A DNA stretch of 64,000 nt from Symploca sp. SIO3C6 (GCA_010692425.1 JAAHHJ010000002.1:248001-312000), one strand, 5' to 3'; shown: positions 37,538-47,160, numbered from the stretch's first letter. Made by a program: numbers and translations. The notes: a model not told the origin generated them from the sequence alone.

Positions 37538-40500
37538 TTTTTCTTACCTCTCTCTTTTGCTTGCGTTCTTTCCTGGCGTGTTGTTTTCGACGAACACGGT
37601 CATCGACCTCTTGAAAAGTCTCTTGCTCCTGTCCTTGGCTATCTGATTTCTGCCTTAAATAGTTTGCCTGAGCGTTGATAGTAGGATACTTATACAAGTC
37701 CACCAGAGAAATATTGCTATCAATTGCTTGCAGTTTGCTGAAAACCTGAACCATTAATAGCGAAGTGCCCCCCAACTCGAAGAAGTTATCATAGATGCCT
37801 ACTTGTTCGATACTTAGTACTTCCGACCAAATCTTCACTAGCTTTTCTTCAAGTTGGTTACTGGCAGCCACAAACTGTGATTCTAGTTCTGGGGGTCGAA
37901 TCCGATGCTTTTGGGACTCAATCAGCTTGAGAATCTGCTCGGAGTCCCACAGTTGTGTGGCAATCTGCTGAATCGTTAGAGTTTGTCTCTGGCGATTAAC
38001 TTCTGAGTGCTTAGCTTTGGGGTTTGATGGGGAATTATTAACTGATTCGGTAACCTCCGGGCTATAGGTTAACTCTGCGGCCAAATTGACTGGGAACTTA
38101 AACAGCCAACCCTCACCCAGTTGCTGCTTGCAGGAAATACCTACAGCATCGAGAAAATCAAGTGCTGGTTGATTCTTCTGAGTGGGAATATAGGAAACAT
38201 CAATCCAGCTGAGTCCACGCTCTTTGGCAATTGTTCCCAATTTGGCCAGCATCTGATGCTCAACACCTCTACCTAGGGCCCGACAGCTTAATAGGAAGGT
38301 ATCAACTTTGATTGCATCAGCTCCCATCTCAAACAGGAGTACGCCCACTAAGCCATAATCTCCAAAACGATCGCTCACCTCAACAGTAAGACACTCTAAT
38401 TTACCTGATTCACATAAGTGTTGAATCTTGCTTTCAGAGCGCCTGATAGTTGTCAAATTGAACTGGTTGGTTCGCTGTGTTAATTGCGAAACTCTTGCCA
38501 GTGTATGCCCTGCTATCGGCGCTATCTTAACCTCCAAGCCAAGACCCGTCAAGAAATCTTTGAACGTCAGCGCCTCTTTGCGGAAACTTTCGCGCTCAAT
38601 GTTTTGTTGATAGAGAGCAGTTCGCTGTTTATCTTCTTCAGTGGTTTTCAAGTGATCAAAAGCCCAGACATGTTCGAGAAATTGAGGTATCTGATTTGGC
38701 TCGGAGGGTAGCTCAAGGGTAAGTACTGCTGGACAGTTGGCTTGAACTTCTGCACATTCAAGGGGATTGTCATCGACAAAGATAAAGCTATCTAGTCCTA
38801 AATTAAGCTCTTGGGCTAGGGATTTGATATTTTCTGACTTAGGTTGCCAGTTAATCCGCGCCTGTACGATCTGCTCACGCTTGAGAGGCATCTCCGAACG
38901 CTGCTCAAATACTGCCCAGACATCCTCTTGATTATTCTTGCTGCATAAACAGATCAGCATCCCAGAATCATGCTGTGCCACCATGAATTCTTGCAGTGCC
39001 TTGCGAGGAGGATCGATTTCAATGCCATCAACTCCATCTTCTCCGCAGACTCCTTTCCAAAGCGTCTGATCGCAGTCGAGTACAATCACTTTATAAGGAG
39101 CGCTCTTAATAGCATGGATCTTGCGTGCGATCGCAGTTCCGAGAGCAGTGTAGAAAGCTGGTGTATAGGGGACATGGCCGAACTCGTCTCCATGAGGGTC
39201 ATAGTATGTCGAAACAGGATAACTTGCGCTCAATTCTGAGCTTTTGAGCAAGTACATACCACTAACGCCATCAAGATAGGAGGCTAAAAGCCTTTCCATT
39301 TGCTGGTAGAGAATGCTACGTTTTGAGTCAGCGAGGGCTGTAGGTGAGGCGGGACAAAGGCAGATGAGATAGGGAGTGGTCAAGCGAGAAGCTGTGCTTC
39401 TTAGAGCATTCCCAAGGTCTTGGACATTCTGTTCGATCTTGGCAGCATTGACTACAGGTTTTGCCGATGAGGTATTTGTTTGCCAAGGGCGACGGGCATA
39501 GATATTGTAGAGACCTGAACCATGAAGCAGAGTCTCTTCTTCAATGTGGAGTTCAAACCCTTTTTCTTGTAGTAAGCGTTTTACTTCCTTGATTACACTT
39601 CCTTCTTGGTCATGCACTTCCACCACCATTTGTTGAATGATTTCCCAGTGCTGGTCTTCAATCCCTTGGAGAACTGGCAACTCGCTTTTCTCAGCATCGA
39701 GTTTGAGCAAATCAATCCGTTCGATATTATGTTCTTTAATCACGCTCGAGAGAGTTCGCAATTGGGCTTGAAAAGTTTCTCTGTCAAGCCTACCAGCCAT
39801 GAATTCGTCAGCAATTGCATCCAACTGTTCTCCCTGAGCTGCATTAATTTGTTGCAGCATGTTCAGGATAACAGCTCGGACTGCCTTTTCGTCTTGATCA
39901 TTATCGGCATGGAAGCCTGAGAAAACTGATGAGTTGGGATAGAAGGTGAATGTTTCTTCTTTGTTTTCGGAGGATAGTCCGCAGTTGAAAAGATTAGCGT
40001 TTTTGCAGTAGAGCCTGGCGTTGCTTTCTAACTTCTTAAAAGCATGGGGTGCTGGTTCAAAGGAATAAACCGTGGCATTCGGGCATTTTTGTTGTACAAA
40101 CAGGGTAAATAGACCAATATTAGCCCCGACATCAACCACACAGGCATCATCATTGAGAACGATCCCGTGCCTCAGATAAACCTGATCAATGAAAAGCTCT
40201 TGGTAGAGATACTCAGTTTCATATTGATTAAGGTGTGCTACTTCTAGACGGTTGGGCAAGGTATGGCGAAGTTGGTTGCTGAAAATCTTCTCTTTTTGAG
40301 AGGAATCAATTGCCAATTGTAAGCGATTGTCGTTTTGCTCCCAATCTTGCAATCGTAGCAGAACTACATTTACCCCATCTTGATTACTGCCAAGAAGGCT
40401 ATTGGGATTTAGCAGTTCTTGGAATACTTGATTATAGGCTGCAAACTCAATAGTGAAGGGAATATTGAGTTGTTTGCTCCAAAAAGCGAGAGAATCTTCA

Positions 40501-41468
40501 ACTGGCTCCGCTGTAAATGTGGCAGTAAGGGCAATTTTTTGCTTTTTTTGAACATTGCGCAACATTGCCTCTCGTGAGGCGCGTCCAATGAATATCCCCT
40601 CTATTTCAATGACTAAAGCCCCACTTTCATCAAATAGGTAGAGATTGGCACTCAGTGTTTGTTCACTTGAGTCTTGGGTGGGGTTTAATTGGGCATAGCT
40701 CCAGAGGCAATTGCCGGGACTACGGTAGACTTGCAAGCGCTCCAGACTCACTGGTAAATAAGTCTGTTGTTTCAGGGAATTCGGTAAGGCAGCCCATAAA
40801 ACCTGCAAGCAGCTATCGAGCAACACCGGATGCACATTGTAATCTTGGGCATCTGGAATTAAAGCTGATGGCAGCTGAATTTGACCGAGGGCTTCTCCTT
40901 CTTTTCTCCAGAGTTGTTCAATAACTTGAAAGTTGGAACCATAGTCGATGCTTCGCTCTCTACACTCTTGGTAATGGGCATCAACAGATATTTTTTGACA
41001 CCTTGCTTGTAAAACGCTCAAGTCTGTCTGAGTGTTTCCCAAGTCTAGTTCTTTGAGCAGAAGCTTCCCAGAGGCATGGATATTTTGAGATAATTCTTCA
41101 TTAGTTTGACCTTTTGTAAGTCTTAAAATTTTGAAGGAATAGGCTTGATCACTTTCAACTGTTAAGATGGTTTGTATAGTTTGAACTTCATTATCTAATA
41201 GGATTAGAGCTTCTTGGATAGTGAAGTTTTCCACAACCCAATTCTCAGATTTAGACAAGGAATTTACTGCAGTTAATGCCATCTCTATATAGGCAGTTGC
41301 AGGTAAAATTGCTCTGTCGTATACGCAGTGATGTTGTAGAAAAGTTGGAGACTCGATTCTGATCTGGGATTCAAATTTAACTTCATTAATGGCGGACTCA
41401 AGGCGCCGACCTAGAAGAGGATGAAGGCTTTGGTTTTGATTATTAAAGTGATCATATTCTTGGTTCAT
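37530..41468 (-). CDS. Starter protein: DH - FkbH with nested FkbM methyltransferase - carrier
   Basis: 1312 residues. A PKS dehydratase comes first (1-300): His47 in HHCVYDRAILP (the family Gly is Asp51) and the second motif HPVLLDSCLQ. Residues 305-378 (KKQKIALTATFTAEPVEDSL, YNQVFQELL, LLRLQDWEQ) look like the N-terminal part of FkbH proteins. An FkbM methyltransferase follows (about 382-665; VVDVGANIGLFTLF, SFEPAP). FkbH then resumes (about 675-1125; LCPASPT, YDPHGDE, VIVLDCDQTLWKG with D798 and D800). A carrier (about 1203-1272, LGGTSL) and a very basic tail (RVRRKQHARKERKQKREVRK) end it. FkbH enzymes dephosphorylate 1,3-bisphosphoglycerate and load glyceryl onto a carrier, so this is the probable loading protein. 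A GAGG lies 5-10 bases before the ATG. Confidence 0.88.
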   Translation of the reverse strand: MNQEYDHFNNQNQSLHPLLGRRLESAINEVKFESQIRIESPTFLQHHCVYDRAILPATAYIEMALTAVNSLSKSENWVVENFTIQEALILLDNEVQTIQTILTVESDQAYSFKILRLTKGQTNEELSQNIHASGKLLLKELDLGNTQTDLSVLQARCQKISVDAHYQECRERSIDYGSNFQVIEQLWRKEGEALGQIQLPSALIPDAQDYNVHPVLLDSCLQVLWAALPNSLKQQTYLPVSLERLQVYRSPGNCLWSYAQLNPTQDSSEQTLSANLYLFDESGALVIEIEGIFIGRASREAMLRNVQKKQKIALTATFTAEPVEDSLAFWSKQLNIPFTIEFAAYNQVFQELLNPNSLLGSNQDGVNVVLLRLQDWEQNDNRLQLAIDSSQKEKIFSNQLRHTLPNRLEVAHLNQYETEYLYQELFIDQVYLRHGIVLNDDACVVDVGANIGLFTLFVQQKCPNATVYSFEPAPHAFKKLESNARLYCKNANLFNCGLSSENKEETFTFYPNSSVFSGFHADNDQDEKAVRAVILNMLQQINAAQGEQLDAIADEFMAGRLDRETFQAQLRTLSSVIKEHNIERIDLLKLDAEKSELPVLQGIEDQHWEIIQQMVVEVHDQEGSVIKEVKRLLQEKGFELHIEEETLLHGSGLYNIYARRPWQTNTSSAKPVVNAAKIEQNVQDLGNALRSTASRLTTPYLICLCPASPTALADSKRSILYQQMERLLASYLDGVSGMYLLKSSELSASYPVSTYYDPHGDEFGHVPYTPAFYTALGTAIARKIHAIKSAPYKVIVLDCDQTLWKGVCGEDGVDGIEIDPPRKALQEFMVAQHDSGMLICLCSKNNQEDVWAVFEQRSEMPLKREQIVQARINWQPKSENIKSLAQELNLGLDSFIFVDDNPLECAEVQANCPAVLTLELPSEPNQIPQFLEHVWAFDHLKTTEEDKQRTALYQQNIERESFRKEALTFKDFLTGLGLEVKIAPIAGHTLARVSQLTQRTNQFNLTTIRRSESKIQHLCESGKLECLTVEVSDRFGDYGLVGVLLFEMGADAIKVDTFLLSCRALGRGVEHQMLAKLGTIAKERGLSWIDVSYIPTQKNQPALDFLDAVGISCKQQLGEGWLFKFPVNLAAELTYSPEVTESVNNSPSNPKAKHSEVNRQRQTLTIQQIATQLWDSEQILKLIESQKHRIRPPELESQFVAASNQLEEKLVKIWSEVLSIEQVGIYDNFFELGGTSLLMVQVFSKLQAIDSNISLVDLYKYPTINAQANYLRQKSDSQGQEQETFQEVDDRVRRKQHARKERKQKREVRKNG

Positions 41469-42067
41469 AAATACCTCACAAATTATATTGGAAATAGAGT
41501 GAATTAGACTTTTACGTACCTGCTATGATAAATTGGCAGCGTTTATCATCTCAAATTACTATTGTGTATAGCTTTGAGTATTTGATAATTTGTTTTTCAC
41601 TCTCAATGAGAGCTGAATGCACGGAATTCTTGTTGCAGCAGTAAGTTTAGAATTTGTTTGTCGTAATTCAGGATACTAAGTACGGAAGAACCGAAAAATT
41701 AGATTATTAGTAATATATTCTTCAGTTTCTTTAAGCTGCAATTGGTACAAAAATTCATCCAAAATAATGTGTGAACAATTTATTTCTGCTCATACATTAT
41801 CCATCAAGGATAGCCTCAAAATATTAGCTTGACAACAAGTTTATCTAAAAAACACAAAAAACTCTGCAAAAGATAAAGATTGTGCAAACGATGTGATACA
41901 ACCTCAAAAAATTATAGTAGAGATTTACCTATAGCTAGTATACTACACAATGTTAGAAATTGCTGTATAATTGATCACAATGGCTTACCTTCCTCACTTT
42001 GCTTCGCTCTGATGTGGGGACTGCCGCCAGACGTTCAATTTTTGGCAAAAGAGCCTATACTTAGATA
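41469..42067. other. Upstream region of the PKS/NRPS operon, no gene
   Basis: About 600 AT-rich bases with no supportable reading frame. It should contain the promoter of the five-gene operon (minus strand). One small dyad (GATAAA...TTTATC, about 41528-41548) lies close to the starter-protein ATG. No specific regulator site can be named. Confidence 0.4.
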
Positions 42068-44767
42068 TCAGTTGTTAATTTCAAGCTGATTAACCCCATC
42101 CATCAACAACTTTCTAGCAGCATGACTGTCCACTGGCTTGGAAAACAAGTATCCTTGTCCATATTCACATTGCAATGCTAGTAGAGAGTCTGCCTGCTCT
42201 GAAGCCTCAATTCCTTCAGCAACAACTTCTATATTAAGAGTTTGGGCAAGGTTCACAATCGCTTGAATAATTTCTGCATTTTTGCCCGGTGCCCCAATCC
42301 GGCTCACGAAAGAACGGTCAATTTTGAGTGTATTAATGGGAAAATTGTCCAGGCGAGACAAGGAGGAATAACCAGTACCGAAATCATCAATACACAAATT
42401 AATCTGTCTTTGTTTTAGTTGTAGGAGCCAATTTCTTACTAAGTCTGGATTGTCCATAACCTGACTTTCTGTAATCTCTAGCTTCAGGCTATTTGCTGAG
42501 AGTTCTGTTTCTTGAAGAATAGCGTCAATTTGTTGGATCAAATCTGGTTGAGTAAATTGTTGGCAAGAAAGATTGACGTTAATAGTCAAAGGTTGAATAT
42601 CTTGAAACTCCTCCTGCCAGAGTTTCATCTGATGACAGGCTTGTCGCAATGTCCACCAATCCATTGGGGAAATTAGCCCAGTCTCTTCGGCTGTCGGTAT
42701 AAACTCGGTTGGATATACTAAACCACGCTGTGGGTGCTGCCAACGCAATAAGGCCTCAAAACCTATAATTTGACCAGTAGCAAGGGATACTATGGGCTGA
42801 TAATACACCATAAACTCTTGCCGTTCAATCGCTCGCCGCAGATCCGTCTCCAGTTGCAATCTATCTACAGCATGACTGTACATAGTACTATCAAAAATAA
42901 CATAGCAAGACTGAGCTTCTGCTTTAGCGCGATACATGGCAATGCTAGCATTGCGCAGTAGGTCTTCTGGTTGCACCACTAAACTACTTCCTCCTTCTTC
43001 CTCCAACTGCTTTCCTTGGGGAATCTTTGGTGTAACCGGAAGCACTGTACTCAAAGCAATACCAATACTGACACTCATGAAAACTTCAGACTTATCTAGG
43101 CAGAAGGGTAAACTGAGAGTGTTATCAATTGCATCAGCAATTCTAGTGGCTTGGGTGATATCCTCAATGCCCTCGAGGAGTATAGCAAACTCATCTCCTC
43201 CCAGACGCGCTAAGGTATCAGTAGGGCGTAAACAAGTCTCAATCCGATGAGCAAAAAAGCGCAGCAGTTGGTCTCCTACTTGATTTCCCAGGCTATCGTT
43301 GACTAGCTGAAAACGATTGAGGTCTAGAAATAGTAAAGCTAGCAAATATGGGCGATCCAAGGAGTTAATTCTTCTATGCTGTTTAGCAACCCTAAAAGCC
43401 CGCCTCAAGCGATCCATGAATAAAGCTCGGTTAGCTAGACCTGTCAGTTGATCATAAAAGGCATTATAAATTAGTTGCGCCTCCGCCTGTTTGCGCTCAG
43501 TGATATTAAAAGCGTAAATACGGAAACAACTAATTTCTTCTACATAGTGCAGTACTTGCTCATAATAAACCTGGTCAATTTTGACCTCCCGCCGGAGGGA
43601 GCCTTCCCGCTGTAATGCCTTAGCCATGGAAGGTATCCCTGCTAGAAAGGGATGGTGTACACCTCTTTGCCTAAGATTAGGCCACAATTGCATGGCTTGG
43701 GGATTGAGATAAAGAACTTGACCTGCTAGATTAATTTCGACAATGGGATTAGGGTCAAGTAAGGCAAAAGAAGCTAAGCGAGAACTTTCTTGTTCAACCA
43801 ATCTGCGCTCTGTGATATCCCTTCCTATAGACTGAAACTCAACAATGGTGTCACCTTGTTTGTTTGTAATCACTTGGTCAGTCCATTGCTGCCAACGAAT
43901 TTCACCATTCGGCATCAAGACCTGATATTCTCTAGTTGTAACTGGCTGGCTCAGGCTCAATTTGGCAAGGTGGCTGTGGATCTTGTCTCGGTATTGAGCA
44001 GGAATCATAGGAAAAAAACTGTGTCCGATTAATTCCTCCTGGGTTTTGCTAAAATAACAGCAATAGGCGTCATTAACAAAAGTCAGGGTGCCATCAGCAA
44101 CAAATCTACAGATTGGTTCTGTTTGCTCTTGGACGATACTGCAATATTTCTCTTGGCTATGGTGCAGTTGTTCCTGCGACTGCCTATGTTCAGTAACGTC
44201 AATTCCTGTGCAACAGAAGCACTCTAGTTGACCATTAGTTCTGAACTTTGGTTGTATTCTCCACTCTACTAAAATTTTTCTACCATTGTTGGTTAGCACC
44301 CCAGTTTCTTGCTCAATGGGTTGGTTCAATTGTTGTAGAGGGACAAAATTTTGCGCCTCTATAAACATCTTGGCTAGTGACTCACGCTCATTTTCAGGTA
44401 TGAAAGTTGATAGATAATCAGTTCCCAAAACCTGATCTACGGTGTAACCTAGAACTCTCAGGAAACATCGATTCATCATTAATGTCTTGCCGTCAGAATC
44501 AATGACCACAAAAAAGGCAGCACTAGTTTCAATTAAAATTGAATTGATATCTGTTTTCTGGTGTAGTAATTTAGATGATATCCTAACATTCTCCGGTGAT
44601 TTCAGCTGGCTTTTTATAGCTGTTACTTGCTTGACACATCGATTTTTTTTGAGAAAAAATCGAGAAATCACGAAAGTAAACAGGCAAGGAATTAAGCAAG
44701 TTAATAGTGATATTAAAATCATTGACTCAAAACTGACGTGCGAATTAATCTGACCAAGCTTAGGCAA
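42068..44767 (-). CDS. PAS-GGDEF-EAL cyclic-di-GMP protein
   Basis: 899 residues. A membrane segment (about 16-39) is followed by three PAS domains (about 75-195, 205-320, 330-425), then GGDEF (about 430-600) and EAL (about 625-885). GGDEF is intact (LGGDEFAIL) and preceded at the right spacing by an RxxD inhibitory site (RPTD). EAL has all usual residues: FEALLRW, NVNLSCQQF, LEITE, DDFGTGYSSL, LKIDRSF, AEGIE and YGQGYLF. Both making and breaking c-di-GMP are possible; PAS inputs presumably choose. It lies 600 bases upstream of the biosynthetic operon on the same strand, but a shared role is not shown. Confidence 0.92.
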   Translation of the reverse strand: MPKLGQINSHVSFESMILISLLTCLIPCLFTFVISRFFLKKNRCVKQVTAIKSQLKSPENVRISSKLLHQKTDINSILIETSAAFFVVIDSDGKTLMMNRCFLRVLGYTVDQVLGTDYLSTFIPENERESLAKMFIEAQNFVPLQQLNQPIEQETGVLTNNGRKILVEWRIQPKFRTNGQLECFCCTGIDVTEHRQSQEQLHHSQEKYCSIVQEQTEPICRFVADGTLTFVNDAYCCYFSKTQEELIGHSFFPMIPAQYRDKIHSHLAKLSLSQPVTTREYQVLMPNGEIRWQQWTDQVITNKQGDTIVEFQSIGRDITERRLVEQESSRLASFALLDPNPIVEINLAGQVLYLNPQAMQLWPNLRQRGVHHPFLAGIPSMAKALQREGSLRREVKIDQVYYEQVLHYVEEISCFRIYAFNITERKQAEAQLIYNAFYDQLTGLANRALFMDRLRRAFRVAKQHRRINSLDRPYLLALLFLDLNRFQLVNDSLGNQVGDQLLRFFAHRIETCLRPTDTLARLGGDEFAILLEGIEDITQATRIADAIDNTLSLPFCLDKSEVFMSVSIGIALSTVLPVTPKIPQGKQLEEEGGSSLVVQPEDLLRNASIAMYRAKAEAQSCYVIFDSTMYSHAVDRLQLETDLRRAIERQEFMVYYQPIVSLATGQIIGFEALLRWQHPQRGLVYPTEFIPTAEETGLISPMDWWTLRQACHQMKLWQEEFQDIQPLTINVNLSCQQFTQPDLIQQIDAILQETELSANSLKLEITESQVMDNPDLVRNWLLQLKQRQINLCIDDFGTGYSSLSRLDNFPINTLKIDRSFVSRIGAPGKNAEIIQAIVNLAQTLNIEVVAEGIEASEQADSLLALQCEYGQGYLFSKPVDSHAARKLLMDGVNQLEINN

Positions 44768-44918
44768 AAGATTAATGCCGATTGAGCATAGATAGCCATT
44801 CCAATCTTTGAAGTTACCAACTCTCTCTACAAATCACTTTGGATTATATAGATCACTGATTTTGCTAAAATCAAGCTTAGTGTTGCTAAGGCTTATTATC
44901 TTTGATTACTCAGGATTC

Positions 44919-44969
44919 GCTATGAGGGGTTAGGCAATCTGCTTTGCAGAAGCTTTAACCCCTCATAGC
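44919..44969. repeat. 14-bp perfect inverted repeat
   Basis: GCTATGAGGGGTTA (44919-44932) is the exact reverse complement of 44956-44969, with 23 bases between. It is upstream of the PAS-GGDEF-EAL gene, in a gene-free stretch (44768-45212). It may be a small palindromic repeat element or a regulatory hairpin. Confidence 0.5.
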
Positions 44970-45212
44970 AAAAGTCTCCTAGAGATCAGAATTTGCGCTT
45001 GGTAGATGCATCGCTGTAAATTCAGGAATCATCGCACGGGATTATCCGATAATTATGGGTTTTGTCATTTGCCAGTAATGAAAAACACATTTTGAGCAGA
45101 CTACTATACAATACACAAATCTCGAATCTCAATCAAGACCATTACTTGAATTGTTGTAGCCATGGTAATTTTTAGTATCGTTACATCATTTTATAGCTAA
45201 ATCCCCTTGCTC

Positions 45213-45494
45213 AGTAACTCAAGTAAGAAAGGGACGATTATCCACTATATTAACAGCCTTAAAAGAAAATTCAAATACAGTAGTAATAGATGAGACGGGA
45301 GACTGAAAAAAAAAGATTATGTAGCCAGACAATATTTAGAAAGTATTGGCAAAATTGAGCAGAGGATAGCCTCAGTTAATGCCTATGGCATTTATCAAAA
45401 TATTTCTTTTTCCTTAATTTTCAAAATTTTAAAAACCATTTGGTTTTCACGATTTAGTCGACGTCATGAATCAATCACGACACTATTTTCCTAA
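45213..45494 (+). pseudogene. IS701-like transposase remnant, frameshifted
   Basis: Two frames give a continuous match to the catalytic start of IS701-type (DDE) transposases: KENSNTVVIDETGD, then after an A-tract DYVARQYLESIGKIEQRIAS and VNAYGIYQNISFSLIFKI. The first frame ends at TGA 45304-45306 beside a nine-A run and the second resumes two bases out of frame. Both ends of the gene are missing. About 35 bases downstream is a GGAGAGTGACAGAACA motif (45530-45545) that is also the end of an element at 52774-52800. Confidence 0.65.
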
Positions 45495-45651
45495 TGGATA
45501 GTCTGGCTTTTTTGTTACTTGGTCACTTCGGAGAGTGACAGAACAGAGTTAGTATATCTTCCTAACAAGACCAGTCTATCTTGAGCATTTTTAATAAGAA
45601 AGGGCAGCCAAAGCTACCCGCTTGAATCTTATCTTAAAGCCGAACCCTAGA

Positions 45652-46833
45652 TTAGCCCTTAACGCAGACAACCTGCTTTAAGGTTGCTACTACTTCCACC
45701 AGATCCGATTGATTATTCATAACTTGGTCAATCGACTTGTAAGCGCCTGGAATTTCATCCAAAACTCCTTTGTCCTTACGGCACTCAACTCCTTTGGTTT
45801 GTTCAACTAAATCATCAATCGTAAACTGTTTCTTCGCCTTGTTGCGAGACATCAAACGACCAGCCCCGTGGGAACAGCTACAATAGCTTTGATGATTTCC
45901 TCTACCTTTAACGATAAAAGACTTTGCCCCCATTGAACCAGGGATGATACCGTAATCTTCCTCGCGAGCTCGCACAGCTCCCTTGCGGGTGACATAAACT
46001 TCTTCCTTGAAATGCACTTCCTTCTCTGCGTAGTTGTGGTGGCAATTAACTTCTAGCATAGGCTTAGTTGGTTTGCCACCAGCGAGATGCTTCTCAACAA
46101 TTCGCTTAAAGCGTGCCATCATCACCTCGCGATTGTAGCGGGCATAATTTTGCGCCCATTGTAAATCATGCCAGTAAGCTTCAAACTCAGGTGTACCCAC
46201 CACAAAGTAAGCCAAGTCTTGATCCGGTAGTCGAGTGTCTGCAAGTTTTGCTAATTCCTTAGCAGTGCTAATGTGACACTGAGCCAACATGTTGCCAATA
46301 TGGCGGGAACCAGAATGCAACATCAGCCACACTTGATTCTCGCTATCTAGACACAATTCGACAAAGTGGTTGCCTCCACCCAAGGAGCCCAGTTGTTTCA
46401 TGGCTTTGCTATCTAGGCGTTGTACTCCTGAATGTAATTGCTTGAAATCACGCCAACCTTGCCAGTTGACTACACCTTTCTCAATTTCTTTATTTTCGTT
46501 GAAACCAACTGGAATAGCTGCTTCAATCTCCAGGCGAATCTTCTTGAGTTTCCCTTCCAGTTGCTCAGCAACAAATGGCATTTTGATAGCAGCCATGCCG
46601 CAACCAATATCTACCCCGATAGCACTGGGAATGATTGCTTCTTTAGTGGCAATGACAGAACCAACTAAAGAACCTTTGCCTAAATGAACATCTGGCATTA
46701 GGGCTACATGCTTAAACACAAACGGTAGTGAGGCAACATTCTTTGCCATTTGTATTTCCTGAGAGCCAAGGGCATGATGTGCCCAAGATAAAACAGGCTT
46801 TGGGGTTGAAATTTCTAGCTTTTTGTATGTCAT
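45652..46833 (-). CDS. rtcB: RNA-splicing ligase RtcB
   Basis: 393 residues. RtcB joins RNA 2',3'-cyclic phosphate (or 3'-phosphate) and 5'-OH ends through a covalent GMP-histidine, using manganese. All family blocks are present: ALMPDVHLGKGSLVGSVIAT, GVDIGCGM (metal Cys), GGGNHFVE, HSGSRHIGN, NCHHNYAE, PGSMGA and CSHGAGRLMSR with the guanylylated His. The length is that of the short bacterial form. It has no archease or RtcA neighbour. The gap upstream is filled by G-rich heptamer repeats immediately before the start codon. Confidence 0.94.
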   Translation of the reverse strand: MTYKKLEISTPKPVLSWAHHALGSQEIQMAKNVASLPFVFKHVALMPDVHLGKGSLVGSVIATKEAIIPSAIGVDIGCGMAAIKMPFVAEQLEGKLKKIRLEIEAAIPVGFNENKEIEKGVVNWQGWRDFKQLHSGVQRLDSKAMKQLGSLGGGNHFVELCLDSENQVWLMLHSGSRHIGNMLAQCHISTAKELAKLADTRLPDQDLAYFVVGTPEFEAYWHDLQWAQNYARYNREVMMARFKRIVEKHLAGGKPTKPMLEVNCHHNYAEKEVHFKEEVYVTRKGAVRAREEDYGIIPGSMGAKSFIVKGRGNHQSYCSCSHGAGRLMSRNKAKKQFTIDDLVEQTKGVECRKDKGVLDEIPGAYKSIDQVMNNQSDLVEVVATLKQVVCVKG

Positions 46834-46850
46834 GTCAGGGTGCCTTTGAA

Positions 46851-46895
46851 GGAGATGGGGAGATGGGGAGATGGGGAGACGGGGAGATGGGGAAG
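46851..46895 (+). repeat. G-rich heptamer array (GGGGAGA/T)
   Basis: Six or so units of GGAGATGG with small changes, ending GGGGAAGAGAGG. It starts about 18 bases upstream of the rtcB start codon on the other strand, so it lies in the rtcB leader or promoter. G-tracts at this spacing could form a quadruplex. Confidence 0.75.
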
Positions 46896-47160
46896 AGAGG
46901 GAAGAAACGGGGGAATGAATTTATACAAAAATCCTCCCACTCTCCCACACTTCCCTATTCTTCTTCCTCCTGACTCGGAGCATTTCTATAAAAGATCGAA
47001 AGTACCATTTAGATGCACAACTTAGATGCACAACAGCCACAACAGCTTAGTACCGAGATTACTTCCTTTATACTACATAAATACTACAAAAACAACCTCG
47101 ATCAATTTCTCGACAAGACTAAGTACCTGCGACATTGATAAAGGTTACTGGTTGAGGCAG

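Noticed and set aside
37530-41468. Methoxymalonyl-ACP pathway as in FK520
   Set aside because: FkbH alone is present; the dehydrogenase partners that oxidise glyceryl to the malonate form are not seen in the window.
46728-47025. Plus-strand frames opposite the rtcB start
   Set aside because: They are created by the G-rich heptamer repeats and the antisense of rtcB; residues are low-complexity GDGE/EMGRW repeats.
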